Part shown: in pieces, positions 35,589 through 44,283 of the stretch | Layout of the letters: each line of letters begins with the position of its first letter | Numbering within the stretch: position 1 is the first letter of the stretch | Assembly: GCA_029250605.1 (NCBI GenBank) | Contig: JAQXEZ010000008.1 | Location: 1-64,000 of the forward strand | DNA: 64,000 nt | Direction: 5' to 3' | Origin: Candidatus Thalassarchaeaceae archaeon | GTDB lineage: Archaea; Thermoplasmatota; Poseidoniia; Poseidoniales; Thalassarchaeaceae | Notes under the pieces: generated by a model | Database searches by the model: none | What the model was told of the DNA's origin: nothing | The model's input: the letters and a program-made list of their open reading frames with translations, nothing else | Program-made: the position numbers and the translations under genes

Positions 35589-36581
35589 TTAACCCTCCAA
35601 ATCTTGCAGTATTTGCGCTACCTTCTCTGCTGCACCATCAGCCCCTTCAGCGACCATTCTTCTTGCAAGAAAGAAAGCCTCCGTTGTTTTACCATCAGCC
35701 CTCAGCCTTTCAATCTTTGAGAACGGATCATACTCATCATCCTCAAAGATTTCTCCAACCTCCGCGCATTGATCTGTTTTGGTTAGATTACCAAGCCTAT
35801 CGAGAAAGGCAGCCCTGTCCGAGATAGAGGGTGCTATCCAGGGGTCACCCTCACCGCCTCCTACAATCGACTCCATTCTGGACTTGAACCGCTCTATTGC
35901 TGTCGAATCGGGAAAAACACTTTTCGCCTGGTCATAACAAAGCCAGGCTTCGTCGTTCTGTTCTCTTCTCTCATACATCATGCCCAATTCTTCCCACGCT
36001 TCGTGATTAATTGGCCTCTGTGAGAGAAGTATCCTCGTCAATTCAAGAAATAAATCTTCGAAACCACCTCTTCTGACTCTCTCAAGCCTTCTGGAGAATA
36101 GGATATTTGCTCTCTGATCCGAAACGTCAAGTCCTTTCAGCCTTTCAGAAAATGAGTCCATTCCGTCGGGTTCCCTGCTGATTTTATCCCACCAATTGTC
36201 TGGATCTAGCGGATCATTAGAAAAAGCCGCATGCAACATTCCCTCACACGAGTCTATGATGTCACGGTCCGCCAATTGCTCCATTAAATCGGGATCCCGC
36301 CCTAGGACCGAAAAGAGATCTGCTAGAACAGCTCTAGCTCCTTCGGAATCACGCATCAATACTTTTATTTTGATCAAAATTCCCCAATTTTCCTCATTCG
36401 TGAAGTCGTAGAGGACGCTTTGTTTGGCGCTCTGTTCTGCCCATGAGAGATTTTTGTCGTTTCCTTCCATTATTCTAAGGAACTTTTCAGCCTGACTCCT
36501 GTATCTGTTCCCCAGACTCCTACGGGGATGTTGAAGTGACTCTGATAGAAATCCATCTTCGCGCATTGGCCCCTCTCTCAT
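35589..36581 (-). CDS. TPR-like helical-repeat protein
   Basis: This 330-residue helical protein has recognisable TPR units. Examples are WAEQSAKQSVLYDFTNEENWGIL near residue 50 and HEAWEELGMMYERREQNDEAW near 200. The C-terminal DPFSKIERLRADGKTTEAFFLARRM also fits a helix pair. No enzymatic motif is seen. Its start overlaps the stop of the UbiD gene by four bases, so translation is likely coupled. It resembles, in general layout only, the other repeat protein at 34406-35236. Confidence 0.75.
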   Translation of the reverse strand: MREGPMREDGFLSESLQHPRRSLGNRYRSQAEKFLRIMEGNDKNLSWAEQSAKQSVLYDFTNEENWGILIKIKVLMRDSEGARAVLADLFSVLGRDPDLMEQLADRDIIDSCEGMLHAAFSNDPLDPDNWWDKISREPDGMDSFSERLKGLDVSDQRANILFSRRLERVRRGGFEDLFLELTRILLSQRPINHEAWEELGMMYERREQNDEAWLCYDQAKSVFPDSTAIERFKSRMESIVGGGEGDPWIAPSISDRAAFLDRLGNLTKTDQCAEVGEIFEDDEYDPFSKIERLRADGKTTEAFFLARRMVAEGADGAAEKVAQILQDLEG

Positions 36582-37849
36582 AGAACAGACTCGTATGGCG
36601 AACGATCAATCCCTGGCTCTATGGTTGCATCCATGCCAATTTTGCTTGTCGTGCCATCTGAAGAACGACTTGGGTCCAAACTAGAGCCCTTTTGGCTTGA
36701 AAGAATTAGGGTGTCTCTATCCGGCTGCCATCGCGTCATCAAGGCCCACTCTACCCTTGATGAATCAGTTACATCAATGTCATTGTCAACCACAATGACC
36801 TGCTTCATCGATTTATGGCCATCCAATGCTGCCTTTATGGCCTTCATGCCATCGCCACTTTCCTCTGGAATAATCTGGACAACAGATGACAACCATCCAC
36901 TGCCACCATCTGTCAGATATACGTCAGTACAGGTCACAACTTCCGATACTGCTGTTTTGATGGTAGGGGCTCTGGGCATCCCCATCAGAGTCATATGTTC
37001 TATTCCGGCCGGAATAAGTGCATGGAAAATTGGGTCATTCCTGTGGTGAATCTTGTCGTACTTGATAACTGGCTCAAGTCTAATGTCATCAACTGTCCCC
37101 GTAATATCCACATAAGGCCCCTCTTCCCCTGTGGAAGTTGTTATTCTCGCCTCCATGGCATATTCAGAAATTGCCGGGACAACAACACCGTTTGAAAGCT
37201 CCACAACTTCCAATTGGGAGCCATACAACCTTTCGTGAAGCGCTGCAGCAACTCTCAATTCGTCGAGTGGTTCGTCAAATGACATTGCTGCTGCTAGGAG
37301 GACTACTGGATCGGGACCATTGACAACAGCAATGGGAACCTCATCATTTTTCTCCTGAGCAGTATTTACCATTGTTCTCAGATGCCTGGGGACCAGTCTA
37401 ACACATGTGGTGCTCTCATCTTTTACCAATTGCCTATGGAAGGAAGTGTTCCGTAATCCCCCATATTGTGCTATGATTATAGAAGCTGATTGATACCTGC
37501 CGCCATCTTCTCTATAGTGCCAAGGAATTGGGATCCCCAATAAATCCGGAACAACCATGGTATTCTCCAATACAGGTGAGCCTTCACTTTCTATGAGAAC
37601 CGGATCAGAGGGATTTTCCATCGCCCACGAGAGTATGTCTATCAGCTCCCCGGGTTGTACTTCGAATGCTTCACAAAGCCTCTGACGAGTAAGTATGTTA
37701 ATCGCAGCCCTGTGTCCGGGAGACTCAATAATCTCATTGAATAGAATAGGTTCGTTTCCCGATGTTTCAGACTCCTCTTTCATGTCAAAATTGACGCTAA
37801 CTGGGACGTCACTTACTCGACTTCCATCGACAAGTTCCCTGAATCCCAT
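36578..37849 (-). CDS. UbiD-family decarboxylase, probable anhydromevalonate phosphate decarboxylase
   Basis: UbiD enzymes use prenylated FMN to decarboxylate alpha,beta-unsaturated acids. The 423-residue product shows family blocks RNTSFHRQLV, VRLVPRHLRTM, VVNGPDPVVLLAAA, VVPAISEYAMEARI (with the Glu residues used in catalysis) and EEGPYVDITG. In archaea a UbiD homologue of this length decarboxylates trans-anhydromevalonate 5-phosphate to isopentenyl phosphate in the modified mevalonate pathway. Isopentenyl phosphate kinase, the next enzyme, is encoded 5 kb away. Assignment to that step is inference from length, clade and neighbours; an aromatic-acid or quinone-pathway decarboxylase remains possible. 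Confidence 0.8.
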   Translation of the reverse strand: MGFRELVDGSRVSDVPVSVNFDMKEESETSGNEPILFNEIIESPGHRAAINILTRQRLCEAFEVQPGELIDILSWAMENPSDPVLIESEGSPVLENTMVVPDLLGIPIPWHYREDGGRYQSASIIIAQYGGLRNTSFHRQLVKDESTTCVRLVPRHLRTMVNTAQEKNDEVPIAVVNGPDPVVLLAAAMSFDEPLDELRVAAALHERLYGSQLEVVELSNGVVVPAISEYAMEARITTSTGEEGPYVDITGTVDDIRLEPVIKYDKIHHRNDPIFHALIPAGIEHMTLMGMPRAPTIKTAVSEVVTCTDVYLTDGGSGWLSSVVQIIPEESGDGMKAIKAALDGHKSMKQVIVVDNDIDVTDSSRVEWALMTRWQPDRDTLILSSQKGSSLDPSRSSDGTTSKIGMDATIEPGIDRSPYESVL

Positions 37850-37973
37850 ACTATCTTCCGGAAAACTACGCCGCTTGAATGTTAGGCTTCCAAAATTGTC
37901 TACAGTGCAAATATGCTGGATGTCTCACCCGTCAGTCTCATAAACGGACGGCAGGTCGCCGAGCCGTCATTTT

Positions 37974-37979
37974 GAGGTG
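37974..37979 (+). promoter_or_regulatory. Shine-Dalgarno site deciding the uS12 TTG start
   Basis: GAGGTG lies five bases before the TTG at 37985. A TATA-like CATAAAC at about 37939 would give a leader of roughly 15 bases that includes this site. Confidence 0.55.
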
Positions 37980-37984
37980 TATGC

Positions 37985-38425
37985 TTGGGACGAGGCCTAT
38001 TCTCCGGTTCGAAGATGAAGTCCGATCGTAAGAGGTACAGGTGGAAGGAGAGGAAGTTCCGTAACAGGCAAGCCAAGAGAAAACAAGGTGGAGTTCTGAA
38101 GCATGATCCTCTTCGCGGAAGCCCCCAGGCCAAGGGAATTGTGATCGAGAAGGTGGGATTCGAGGCTAAGCAACCCAACTCAGCAATCAGGAAGGCAGTG
38201 AAGATTAGCTTGATTAGGACAGGAAACAGACTCACTGCATTCGCCCCTGGAGACGGCGCAATCTCGTTTATCGACGAACACGACGAAGTTATGGTCGAAG
38301 GTATCGGTGGAAGTAAAGGACGTTCATATGGTGATCTACCTGGTGTTAGGTACAAGGTGATCAAGGTCAATGGCGTTTCACTAGATGAAATGGTAAGGGG
38401 CCGCAAGGAGAAACCAATACGCTGA
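37985..38425 (+). CDS. rps12: Small ribosomal subunit protein uS12
   Basis: uS12 lies at the decoding centre. The 146-residue archaeal/eukaryal-type protein contains [19 protein letters not shown] and [19 protein letters not shown]. Archaeal homologues start MGKGLF..., matching [12 protein letters not shown] here, so the start is TTG rather than ATG; an SD site supports this. The gene heads the uS12-uS7-EF-2 cluster. Confidence 0.95.
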   Translation: MGRGLFSGSKMKSDRKRYRWKERKFRNRQAKRKQGGVLKHDPLRGSPQAKGIVIEKVGFEAKQPNSAIRKAVKISLIRTGNRLTAFAPGDGAISFIDEHDEVMVEGIGGSKGRSYGDLPGVRYKVIKVNGVSLDEMVRGRKEKPIR

Positions 38426-38431
38426 GGTGAT
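38424..38431 (+). promoter_or_regulatory. Shine-Dalgarno site for uS7
   Basis: GAGGTGAT overlaps the uS12 stop and lies five bases before the uS7 ATG at 38437. Confidence 0.65.
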
Positions 38432-38436
38432 TTCTA

Positions 38437-39057
38437 ATGGATGATTCAGAGGAAATTGACCTGTCTGAGAATTCAGAGGCACCCATTGCGGGAATTGGTA
38501 CAATGGTATTTGGCAAATGGGACGCTAGTGAGGTAGTTTGTAGCGATCCGGGTATTTCTAGATATGTCAATCTGAAGATGATCGGCGCTCCTCACACGGG
38601 AGGTCGACATGCCAACGCTTGGTTTGGCAAGCAGGATCTTTCCGTTACTGAGCGCTTCATTAACAACTTGATGAGATCAGGAAAGTACAGTGGAAAGAAG
38701 CAATATTGTGCGAAATCACTGGACGAGGCATTTGATAGAATCAATGCTAAGAGTGGCCAAAACCCACTCCAGACATTCGTCGATGCAATCACAGAGGCAG
38801 CGCCTTGTGAAGAGACGACAAGAGTAAGAATTGGAGCAGTCAGCCAGCCAAAGGCAGTCGACTCGTCTCCGAGCAGAAGGCTCGACGTCGCACTACGAAA
38901 TCTTGCCATTGGTGCTGCATCTGCAACAATGAAGAGCAAGAAATCCCTTACCGAGGGAATCATTTCTGAGATTACGAAGGCATCAGACGGCGATGTCAAT
39001 TCCTTCGCAGTTGGGAAGAGGCACGAAGTAGAGAGGATTGCTGCCTCAGCCCGATGA
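38437..39057 (+). CDS. rps7: Small ribosomal subunit protein uS7
   Basis: uS7 binds the 3' major domain of 16S rRNA near the E site. The 206-residue product has archaeal-type features: ERFINNLMRSGKYSGKKQYC, the NPLQTFVDAITEAAP helix, and the C-terminal SSPSRRLDVALRNLAIGA. It follows uS12 by 11 bases and precedes EF-2, the order conserved across archaea and bacteria. Confidence 0.95.
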   Translation: MDDSEEIDLSENSEAPIAGIGTMVFGKWDASEVVCSDPGISRYVNLKMIGAPHTGGRHANAWFGKQDLSVTERFINNLMRSGKYSGKKQYCAKSLDEAFDRINAKSGQNPLQTFVDAITEAAPCEETTRVRIGAVSQPKAVDSSPSRRLDVALRNLAIGAASATMKSKKSLTEGIISEITKASDGDVNSFAVGKRHEVERIAASAR

Positions 39058-39149
39058 TTCAAAATTGTCCCACATTTATCCTATTCCCCGAAACTGCTCA
39101 ATTGTCTTTATGAACCGTTTTCAGGTCGGAAAAATTACTGGATGAGAAT

Positions 39150-41357
39150 ATGGGTCGTAAGGAAGACAACATCAAGCGCGCTACAGAGGTCATGCACATT
39201 CGCGAGCGGATAAGGAATCTAGCCATCGCTGCCCACATTGATCATGGAAAGACTACCCTATCAGACAACTTGATCGCCGGGGCAGGGATGATGTCCGAGG
39301 AGCTTGCAGGGAAGTCGCGAGTATTGGACTTCGACGAACAAGAAAGCGCCAGGGGGATCACAATCAATGCAGCCAGTGCATCTATGGTCCACGGAGTGAA
39401 TGGCGAGGATTACCTGATCAATCTTATTGACACTCCAGGACACGTAGATTTCGGTGGAGATGTTACTCGAGCAATGAGGGCCGTAGACGGGTGCATAATT
39501 CTCACCTGTGCCGTAGAGGGAGCAATGCCACAAACCGAGACTGTTGTTCGTCAGGCACTGAAGGAGAAGGTACGCCCTGTCCTGTTTATCAACAAAGTAG
39601 ACCGTCTTATCAACGAGCTCCAAGTTACTCCAGAGGATATGATGGCTAGGTTCCAAGAGCAAATAAAGAAGGTCAACGATCTAATCAGGACCTTTGCGCC
39701 TGAACAGCACAAGTCGGATTGGCAAGTTGACGTAGCCAAGGGCACGGTTGCTTTCGGGTCGGCATATCACAATTGGGGGATAACCGTCCCATTTATGCAG
39801 AAGACTGGGGTCAATTTCACTCAAATTTTCGAGTATTGCAACAATGACCAACAGAAGGATCTGGCTAAGAAGGCTCCAGTACACGAAGTTTTACTTGATA
39901 TGGCAGTGGAAAAGCTACCCTCTCCATTGATTGCTCAGGAATACAGGATTCCGAACATATGGCAGGGAGATCTTGATTCCGAAGTAGGAAAGACAATGAT
40001 CAATTGTGATGCAGATGGGCCTCTCTCTCTGATGATAACGAAGATTTGGATGGACCCACATGCGGGTGAGGTAGCTGTTGGCAGGGTTTACTCAGGCACC
40101 ATCAAGCAGGGTGAGACCGTATGGGCTAGCGGAGCTGGCAAGGCCGAGCGTGTACAGCAGGTCAGCATGATGGTTGGTGGAGATAGGATCCAGGTTCCCG
40201 GAGTATCAGCAGGCAATATTGCTGCATTGACTGGAGTCAGGAGCGCAGCGGCCGGTGTAACCATTACAAGAGAAAAGGATGACACGCCATTCGAGGCAAT
40301 ACGGCACTATTCAGAACCCGTCGTTACCGTGGCGATCGAGCCTAAATCAATGAAGGATTTGCCAAAATTCATTGGTGCATTACGAGGTCTGGCCAAAGCA
40401 GATGCATCTCTTTCAGTGGATACAAATCATGAGACGGGCGAGGCACTACTCTCCGGCATGGGGGAGCTACACCTGGAGATCACTATTTACCGTCTTGAGG
40501 AGGAGCAAGGAATCAAGGTCAACCAGAGTAATCCGATTGTTGTCTACAGAGAGTCAATCGGTAGTGACAACAAGGGACGAGCTTTCGAGGGCAAGTCCCC
40601 CAATCGGCACAATAGATTCTATGTCGAGGTAGAGCAACTTCCTGAGAATGTAATAATTGCCTTGAGAGAAGGGGATCTAGGGGACGGGCCAGTTAGAACC
40701 AAGGATGCAAAGGAAGTTGGAAATAAGTTTGGCGAACTCGGAATGGATAAGGACCTAATGCGGAAGATATACGCCATAAATGCCACAACCGTACTAGTAA
40801 ACGACACAAAGGGCATACAGAACCTCCATGAAACAAGAGAATTGATTATTGAGGCATTCAACGATGTATGCAAAAAGGGACCAATAGCCGAAGAACCTCT
40901 AACAGGGGTTATGGTCAGACTAGTGGATGCAAAGTTACACGAGGACGCTATCCACAGAGGTCCAGCCCAGACAATTCCAGCAGTAAGAAATTCAATCAAG
41001 GGCGCTCTTCTTAGGGCTAACTCAGTGCTCTTCGAACCAATTCAGAAGATTAGAATCGATGCCCCCACAGAGTGGGCAGGGGGGATTACCCGGCAATTAA
41101 TCACTCGAAGGGGCGTAATTGAAGACATGCCGGTCGAAAACGATGTTACTTGTGTGGTTGGTAAGATGCCAGTCGCCGAATCTTTCGGATTCTCCAATGA
41201 CATTCGAGCTGCAACCCAAGGTAGGGCAGTATGGAATACTGAGAATGCTGGCTATGATCAGGTCCCTCCCGAACTCTTCCACAAGATTGTTGGCGAAATT
41301 AGACAGAGGAAAGGCCTCAAAGAAGAGATTCCAGGTGAGTCTCAATACACTGATTGA
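39150..41357 (+). CDS. fusA: Translation elongation factor EF-2
   Basis: EF-2 is the translocase GTPase. The 735-residue product has G1 AHIDHGKTT, G3 DTPGHVDFGGD and G4 NKVD motifs, then domains II-V. In domain IV the loop HEDAIHRGPAQTIPAVR carries His602, the site expected to become diphthamide; dph6 lies at 28982-29728. The C-terminus has the family RGAVWNTENAGYDQVP-type block. A TATA-like TTTATGAA at about 39107 would give a leader of roughly 13 bases. Its stop abuts the stop of the convergent idi-prenyl-synthase fusion. Confidence 0.97.
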   Translation: MGRKEDNIKRATEVMHIRERIRNLAIAAHIDHGKTTLSDNLIAGAGMMSEELAGKSRVLDFDEQESARGITINAASASMVHGVNGEDYLINLIDTPGHVDFGGDVTRAMRAVDGCIILTCAVEGAMPQTETVVRQALKEKVRPVLFINKVDRLINELQVTPEDMMARFQEQIKKVNDLIRTFAPEQHKSDWQVDVAKGTVAFGSAYHNWGITVPFMQKTGVNFTQIFEYCNNDQQKDLAKKAPVHEVLLDMAVEKLPSPLIAQEYRIPNIWQGDLDSEVGKTMINCDADGPLSLMITKIWMDPHAGEVAVGRVYSGTIKQGETVWASGAGKAERVQQVSMMVGGDRIQVPGVSAGNIAALTGVRSAAAGVTITREKDDTPFEAIRHYSEPVVTVAIEPKSMKDLPKFIGALRGLAKADASLSVDTNHETGEALLSGMGELHLEITIYRLEEEQGIKVNQSNPIVVYRESIGSDNKGRAFEGKSPNRHNRFYVEVEQLPENVIIALREGDLGDGPVRTKDAKEVGNKFGELGMDKDLMRKIYAINATTVLVNDTKGIQNLHETRELIIEAFNDVCKKGPIAEEPLTGVMVRLVDAKLHEDAIHRGPAQTIPAVRNSIKGALLRANSVLFEPIQKIRIDAPTEWAGGITRQLITRRGVIEDMPVENDVTCVVGKMPVAESFGFSNDIRAATQGRAVWNTENAGYDQVPPELFHKIVGEIRQRKGLKEEIPGESQYTD

Positions 41358-43046
41358 TTAACTGATTCTAATCAATTGAAAGTCAGTCAACTCCCTTAGG
41401 ATCTCAACTGCTTGTGTGCTAGGAAGATTGTCCAAGCAATTGTGCGCCAACGAATGGTGATGCATAGCCCTGCTTCTCGCGTACTCTATTGATCCCGAAC
41501 TCTCCAATTCCAATACTGCCTTGGATAATGAATCTCCATCGGAATCACCAGAACCAAACACTCTTTCGAAATGCGGTAAATCATCTCCAGTCTGCTTTGC
41601 ATGAATGGCTATCAGTGTCATCTTTCCCTGAACTATGTCAGATCCGGCGGGCTTCCCTAGGGTCTCAGTGTCTCCAGTGATGTCGATTAGGTCGTCCATC
41701 AATTGGAAGCATAATCCTAGATTTAAGCCCCATTGTGCCATGTTTTCTACAGTCTCTTCATCCGCATTGGCTAGTATTGCTCCTGTTCTGGCACAGGTCT
41801 CGAACATAGCACTAGTCTTTCCTGCGATCATTTCTATGTAGTCTTGTTCGGAGACCTCGTCACGACTCTCAAATTCAATGTCCTCTTGCTGACCCTCTGC
41901 AACCTTCCTAACCATCTCACCAATCGAACGAATAAGGTGGCTGAGCCGATTGTCTGGGATGTCTTCTGACTCTGCCAGTATTTCGAATCCAACAGCCAAC
42001 ATTGCATCTCCAGCGTTTATTGCTGTGGCATCGTCGTATTGGACATGGACAGCATCAAGCCCCCTCCTAATTGGATCCTGGTCAATTATATCATCATGAA
42101 TTAAGGTAAAGTTATGGATAATTTCTATCGATGCACCTAGAATATAGTGGCCATCATTTGCACCCCCTACAGCCTCTCCTACGAGCCTTGGTAAAATCGC
42201 CCTAAGCCTCTTCCCACCCCCTTTGAACAGGTGAGTCATCGCTCCATGGAGGTTTTTCTGCTCCATCTTTCCTAGGCTACACATTATCTCTCCCTCTACC
42301 CTGTCTCGATGGTCAGATAGAGCATCTAGTAGCGCCTGTCCAGGATTAACTGATTCTCCATCCATACCTACTTCTCCACAGAAGATTATACTCTCATTTA
42401 TCGAACTTGCCATGGCATATGAGTCGCAATCGTGGGGAATAGCAAATTTCTCCCAGATCAATCTGAACCAAGGGGCAATCACTTCATTCTCCCAGTTTCC
42501 ATCGCCATCCATCATTCTGCTAATTTCTAATGAATCCGCCCATAGAACATCTGAGATTTCATTTTCATTATGATTTACTTCGGTATCGGCTTGAACTACC
42601 ATGATATGATCTATTTCCCTCTCTATCCAATCATTATCCCACCTGCAAGAATATTCCATTCTCCCAATGTGGTGGAAAGACCAAGTTTCAGTAATCCCCA
42701 CTGGAATTCCAAGCTCTTGCTCTATTTTTCTCCTAGCGGCATTCTCAACTCCATTCGATCCCTCATTTTCTGACACTATATCCAGAGGATGGCTACAGCA
42801 GCTGTTTGCCCATACTCCTGGGAATGTAATCTTCTCAGAAGATCTTTTCTGAACCAAAAGCCTTCCCAGTGAATCAAAAATTAGTACACTGAAGGCCCGA
42901 TGCCTAATTCCAACATCCTTGTGACAGACAAGTTTTGTCTCAGCACCAATGACATTATCATCACTATCTACAACTAGGCACATCTCACTCATCAACTCAG
43001 CCTGAATCGAATCATGGTCTTCCCCATCGTCGATTTCAGGGGCCAT
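41358..43046 (-). CDS. Fusion of type 1 IPP isomerase and polyprenyl diphosphate synthase
   Basis: The 562-residue protein joins two sequential isoprenoid enzymes. The N-terminal ~200 residues are a Nudix-type isopentenyl diphosphate isomerase, with RHRAFSVLIFD, the WANSCCSHPL active-site Cys and WIEREIDHIM. The C-terminal ~330 residues are a trans-prenyl synthase, with GGGKRLRAILPRL, first Asp-rich motif DDIIDQD and second DDLIDITGD; product length (GGPP or longer) is not predictable here. IPP could be isomerised to DMAPP and elongated on one chain. The ATG at 43046 is about 30 bases from a TATA element; a TTG at 43085 overlapping the IPK stop is the alternative. Confidence 0.92.
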   Translation of the reverse strand: MAPEIDDGEDHDSIQAELMSEMCLVVDSDDNVIGAETKLVCHKDVGIRHRAFSVLIFDSLGRLLVQKRSSEKITFPGVWANSCCSHPLDIVSENEGSNGVENAARRKIEQELGIPVGITETWSFHHIGRMEYSCRWDNDWIEREIDHIMVVQADTEVNHNENEISDVLWADSLEISRMMDGDGNWENEVIAPWFRLIWEKFAIPHDCDSYAMASSINESIIFCGEVGMDGESVNPGQALLDALSDHRDRVEGEIMCSLGKMEQKNLHGAMTHLFKGGGKRLRAILPRLVGEAVGGANDGHYILGASIEIIHNFTLIHDDIIDQDPIRRGLDAVHVQYDDATAINAGDAMLAVGFEILAESEDIPDNRLSHLIRSIGEMVRKVAEGQQEDIEFESRDEVSEQDYIEMIAGKTSAMFETCARTGAILANADEETVENMAQWGLNLGLCFQLMDDLIDITGDTETLGKPAGSDIVQGKMTLIAIHAKQTGDDLPHFERVFGSGDSDGDSLSKAVLELESSGSIEYARSRAMHHHSLAHNCLDNLPSTQAVEILRELTDFQLIRIS

Positions 43047-43070
43047 TAAACTACATGGGGCAGAGTGGTG

Positions 43071-43078
43071 TATATGAA
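43071..43078 (-). promoter_or_regulatory. TATA element for the isomerase/prenyl-synthase gene
   Basis: Read on the minus strand, TTCATATA begins about 30 bases before the ATG at 43046. The gene may therefore be transcribed on its own as well as from the IPK promoter. Confidence 0.45.
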
Positions 43079-43081
43079 GAC

Positions 43082-43876
43082 TCAACCGCTCAGAATCTTA
43101 GTCCCTATTGTTTCTCCAGATGTCAATAATTCAAGAACCCTGTCCGGTTTTCTACCATCAATAATCCATACTTCGTCGACGACCCTTGCAATCTCAAGAG
43201 ACCTTTCAATTTTCAATCCAATCCCCCCCGTGACGTCGACATTGGAATCATGTTCTCCCTTTATTTTCGTATCTGGGTCTAAATGCGTAATCAATTCTGA
43301 ATCCTTTTCACCAGGAGGTCCACTCAAAACACCCTCAGAATCTCCAATCAGAAAAATGCTGTGCGTGACTCCCAATTCAGTTGACAAACGTAGCATCAAA
43401 TCATCTCCTGACAATATCCCGAACTCAAACTCATCACCAGTATCAACAACGTCCCCGAATGTTACTGGGATTGGTTCCCCAGCTCCTCTTTCGAAGATTG
43501 AAATTTCACCCGAAAATCGGGCTCCGGTCCCCTTGGCCCAATCCGATGGTGGGTGGCAACTGCATTCCAAACCCTTTTCTGAGAATTTTCCCATGATCAG
43601 TTTATTCAATTCCCTCATGTCTGATCGAATTTCTCTAACTGCTTCCCACTGGCCCTTCTCTTCGTGAATATTCAATCCTTCTGCAATTCCCCATTTCTTT
43701 GCGAGTAGATGTCCAAAAGAGCCAGCCCCATGAACCAGAACAATTGAAGCTCCAAGTTCCGAAACAGAACATAGCGTTTCTACGACTAATTCCACTGCTT
43801 TGTGATTGAATATCTTCATCTTTCCCTTATCAGTAATTAGGCCTCCGCCTAATTTTATCGCCACTCTGATTGCCAT
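43082..43876 (-). CDS. ipk: Isopentenyl phosphate kinase
   Basis: IPK phosphorylates isopentenyl phosphate to IPP, the last step of the archaeal modified mevalonate pathway. The protein belongs to the amino-acid-kinase fold: IKLGGGLITDKG, then VLVHGAGSFGHLLAKKW with the glycine-rich loop and the His typical of IPK, and VTGGIGLKIERSLEIA near the C-terminus. With the ATG at 43876 it is 264 residues; an ATG at 43924 would add 16. It lies immediately upstream of the isomerase/prenyl-synthase fusion that uses its product. Confidence 0.92.
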   Translation of the reverse strand: MAIRVAIKLGGGLITDKGKMKIFNHKAVELVVETLCSVSELGASIVLVHGAGSFGHLLAKKWGIAEGLNIHEEKGQWEAVREIRSDMRELNKLIMGKFSEKGLECSCHPPSDWAKGTGARFSGEISIFERGAGEPIPVTFGDVVDTGDEFEFGILSGDDLMLRLSTELGVTHSIFLIGDSEGVLSGPPGEKDSELITHLDPDTKIKGEHDSNVDVTGGIGLKIERSLEIARVVDEVWIIDGRKPDRVLELLTSGETIGTKILSG

Positions 43877-43962
43877 ATGCGACCCAAGGTCCAGAGCCAC
43901 GTATTCTAACATTTTTGAAATCATGGCATACAGTTTAACGCATAGTACTCACTGGAAATAAT

Positions 43963-44283
43963 GTGATTGACACAGCCGAACTTGAAAGGTATCAGCGGTG
44001 GCTCCAGTCTGAGCTAGCAATCGCTACTTCAATTGAAGACAAAACTGATAGGGACCGTAGGCTTCTCCAGATTGAGATTGCTATATCTGAGGTTGTTCGT
44101 TATCGAGAGGTCCTAAGTAGCCTAGAAAGCACATCTTCTTCACCATTCGTAGAAAGGGATTCGACTGTCAAGGAACAGAGCAATACTGACGTAAAACCAG
44201 TAACGAAAACTGGGGAGTGCCACTCTTGTGGAGCGGAAAAAATCAGTGACTTGCAGTTCTGTCCAGTTTGTGGTGAGTTCTGA
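43963..44283 (+). CDS. Small coiled-coil zinc-ribbon protein
   Basis: This 106-residue protein is not assigned to a named family. Residues 1-55 form a charged helix likely to coil, residues 55-80 are a Ser/Thr-rich linker, and the C-terminus is a zinc ribbon (CHSCGAEKISDLQFCPVCG). Such ribbon-tailed small proteins are common in archaea, often as nucleic-acid or protein adaptors. It starts at GTG, is divergent from IPK and converges on kptA with its stop adjoining the kptA stop. Confidence 0.65.
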   Translation: MIDTAELERYQRWLQSELAIATSIEDKTDRDRRLLQIEIAISEVVRYREVLSSLESTSSSPFVERDSTVKEQSNTDVKPVTKTGECHSCGAEKISDLQFCPVCGEF

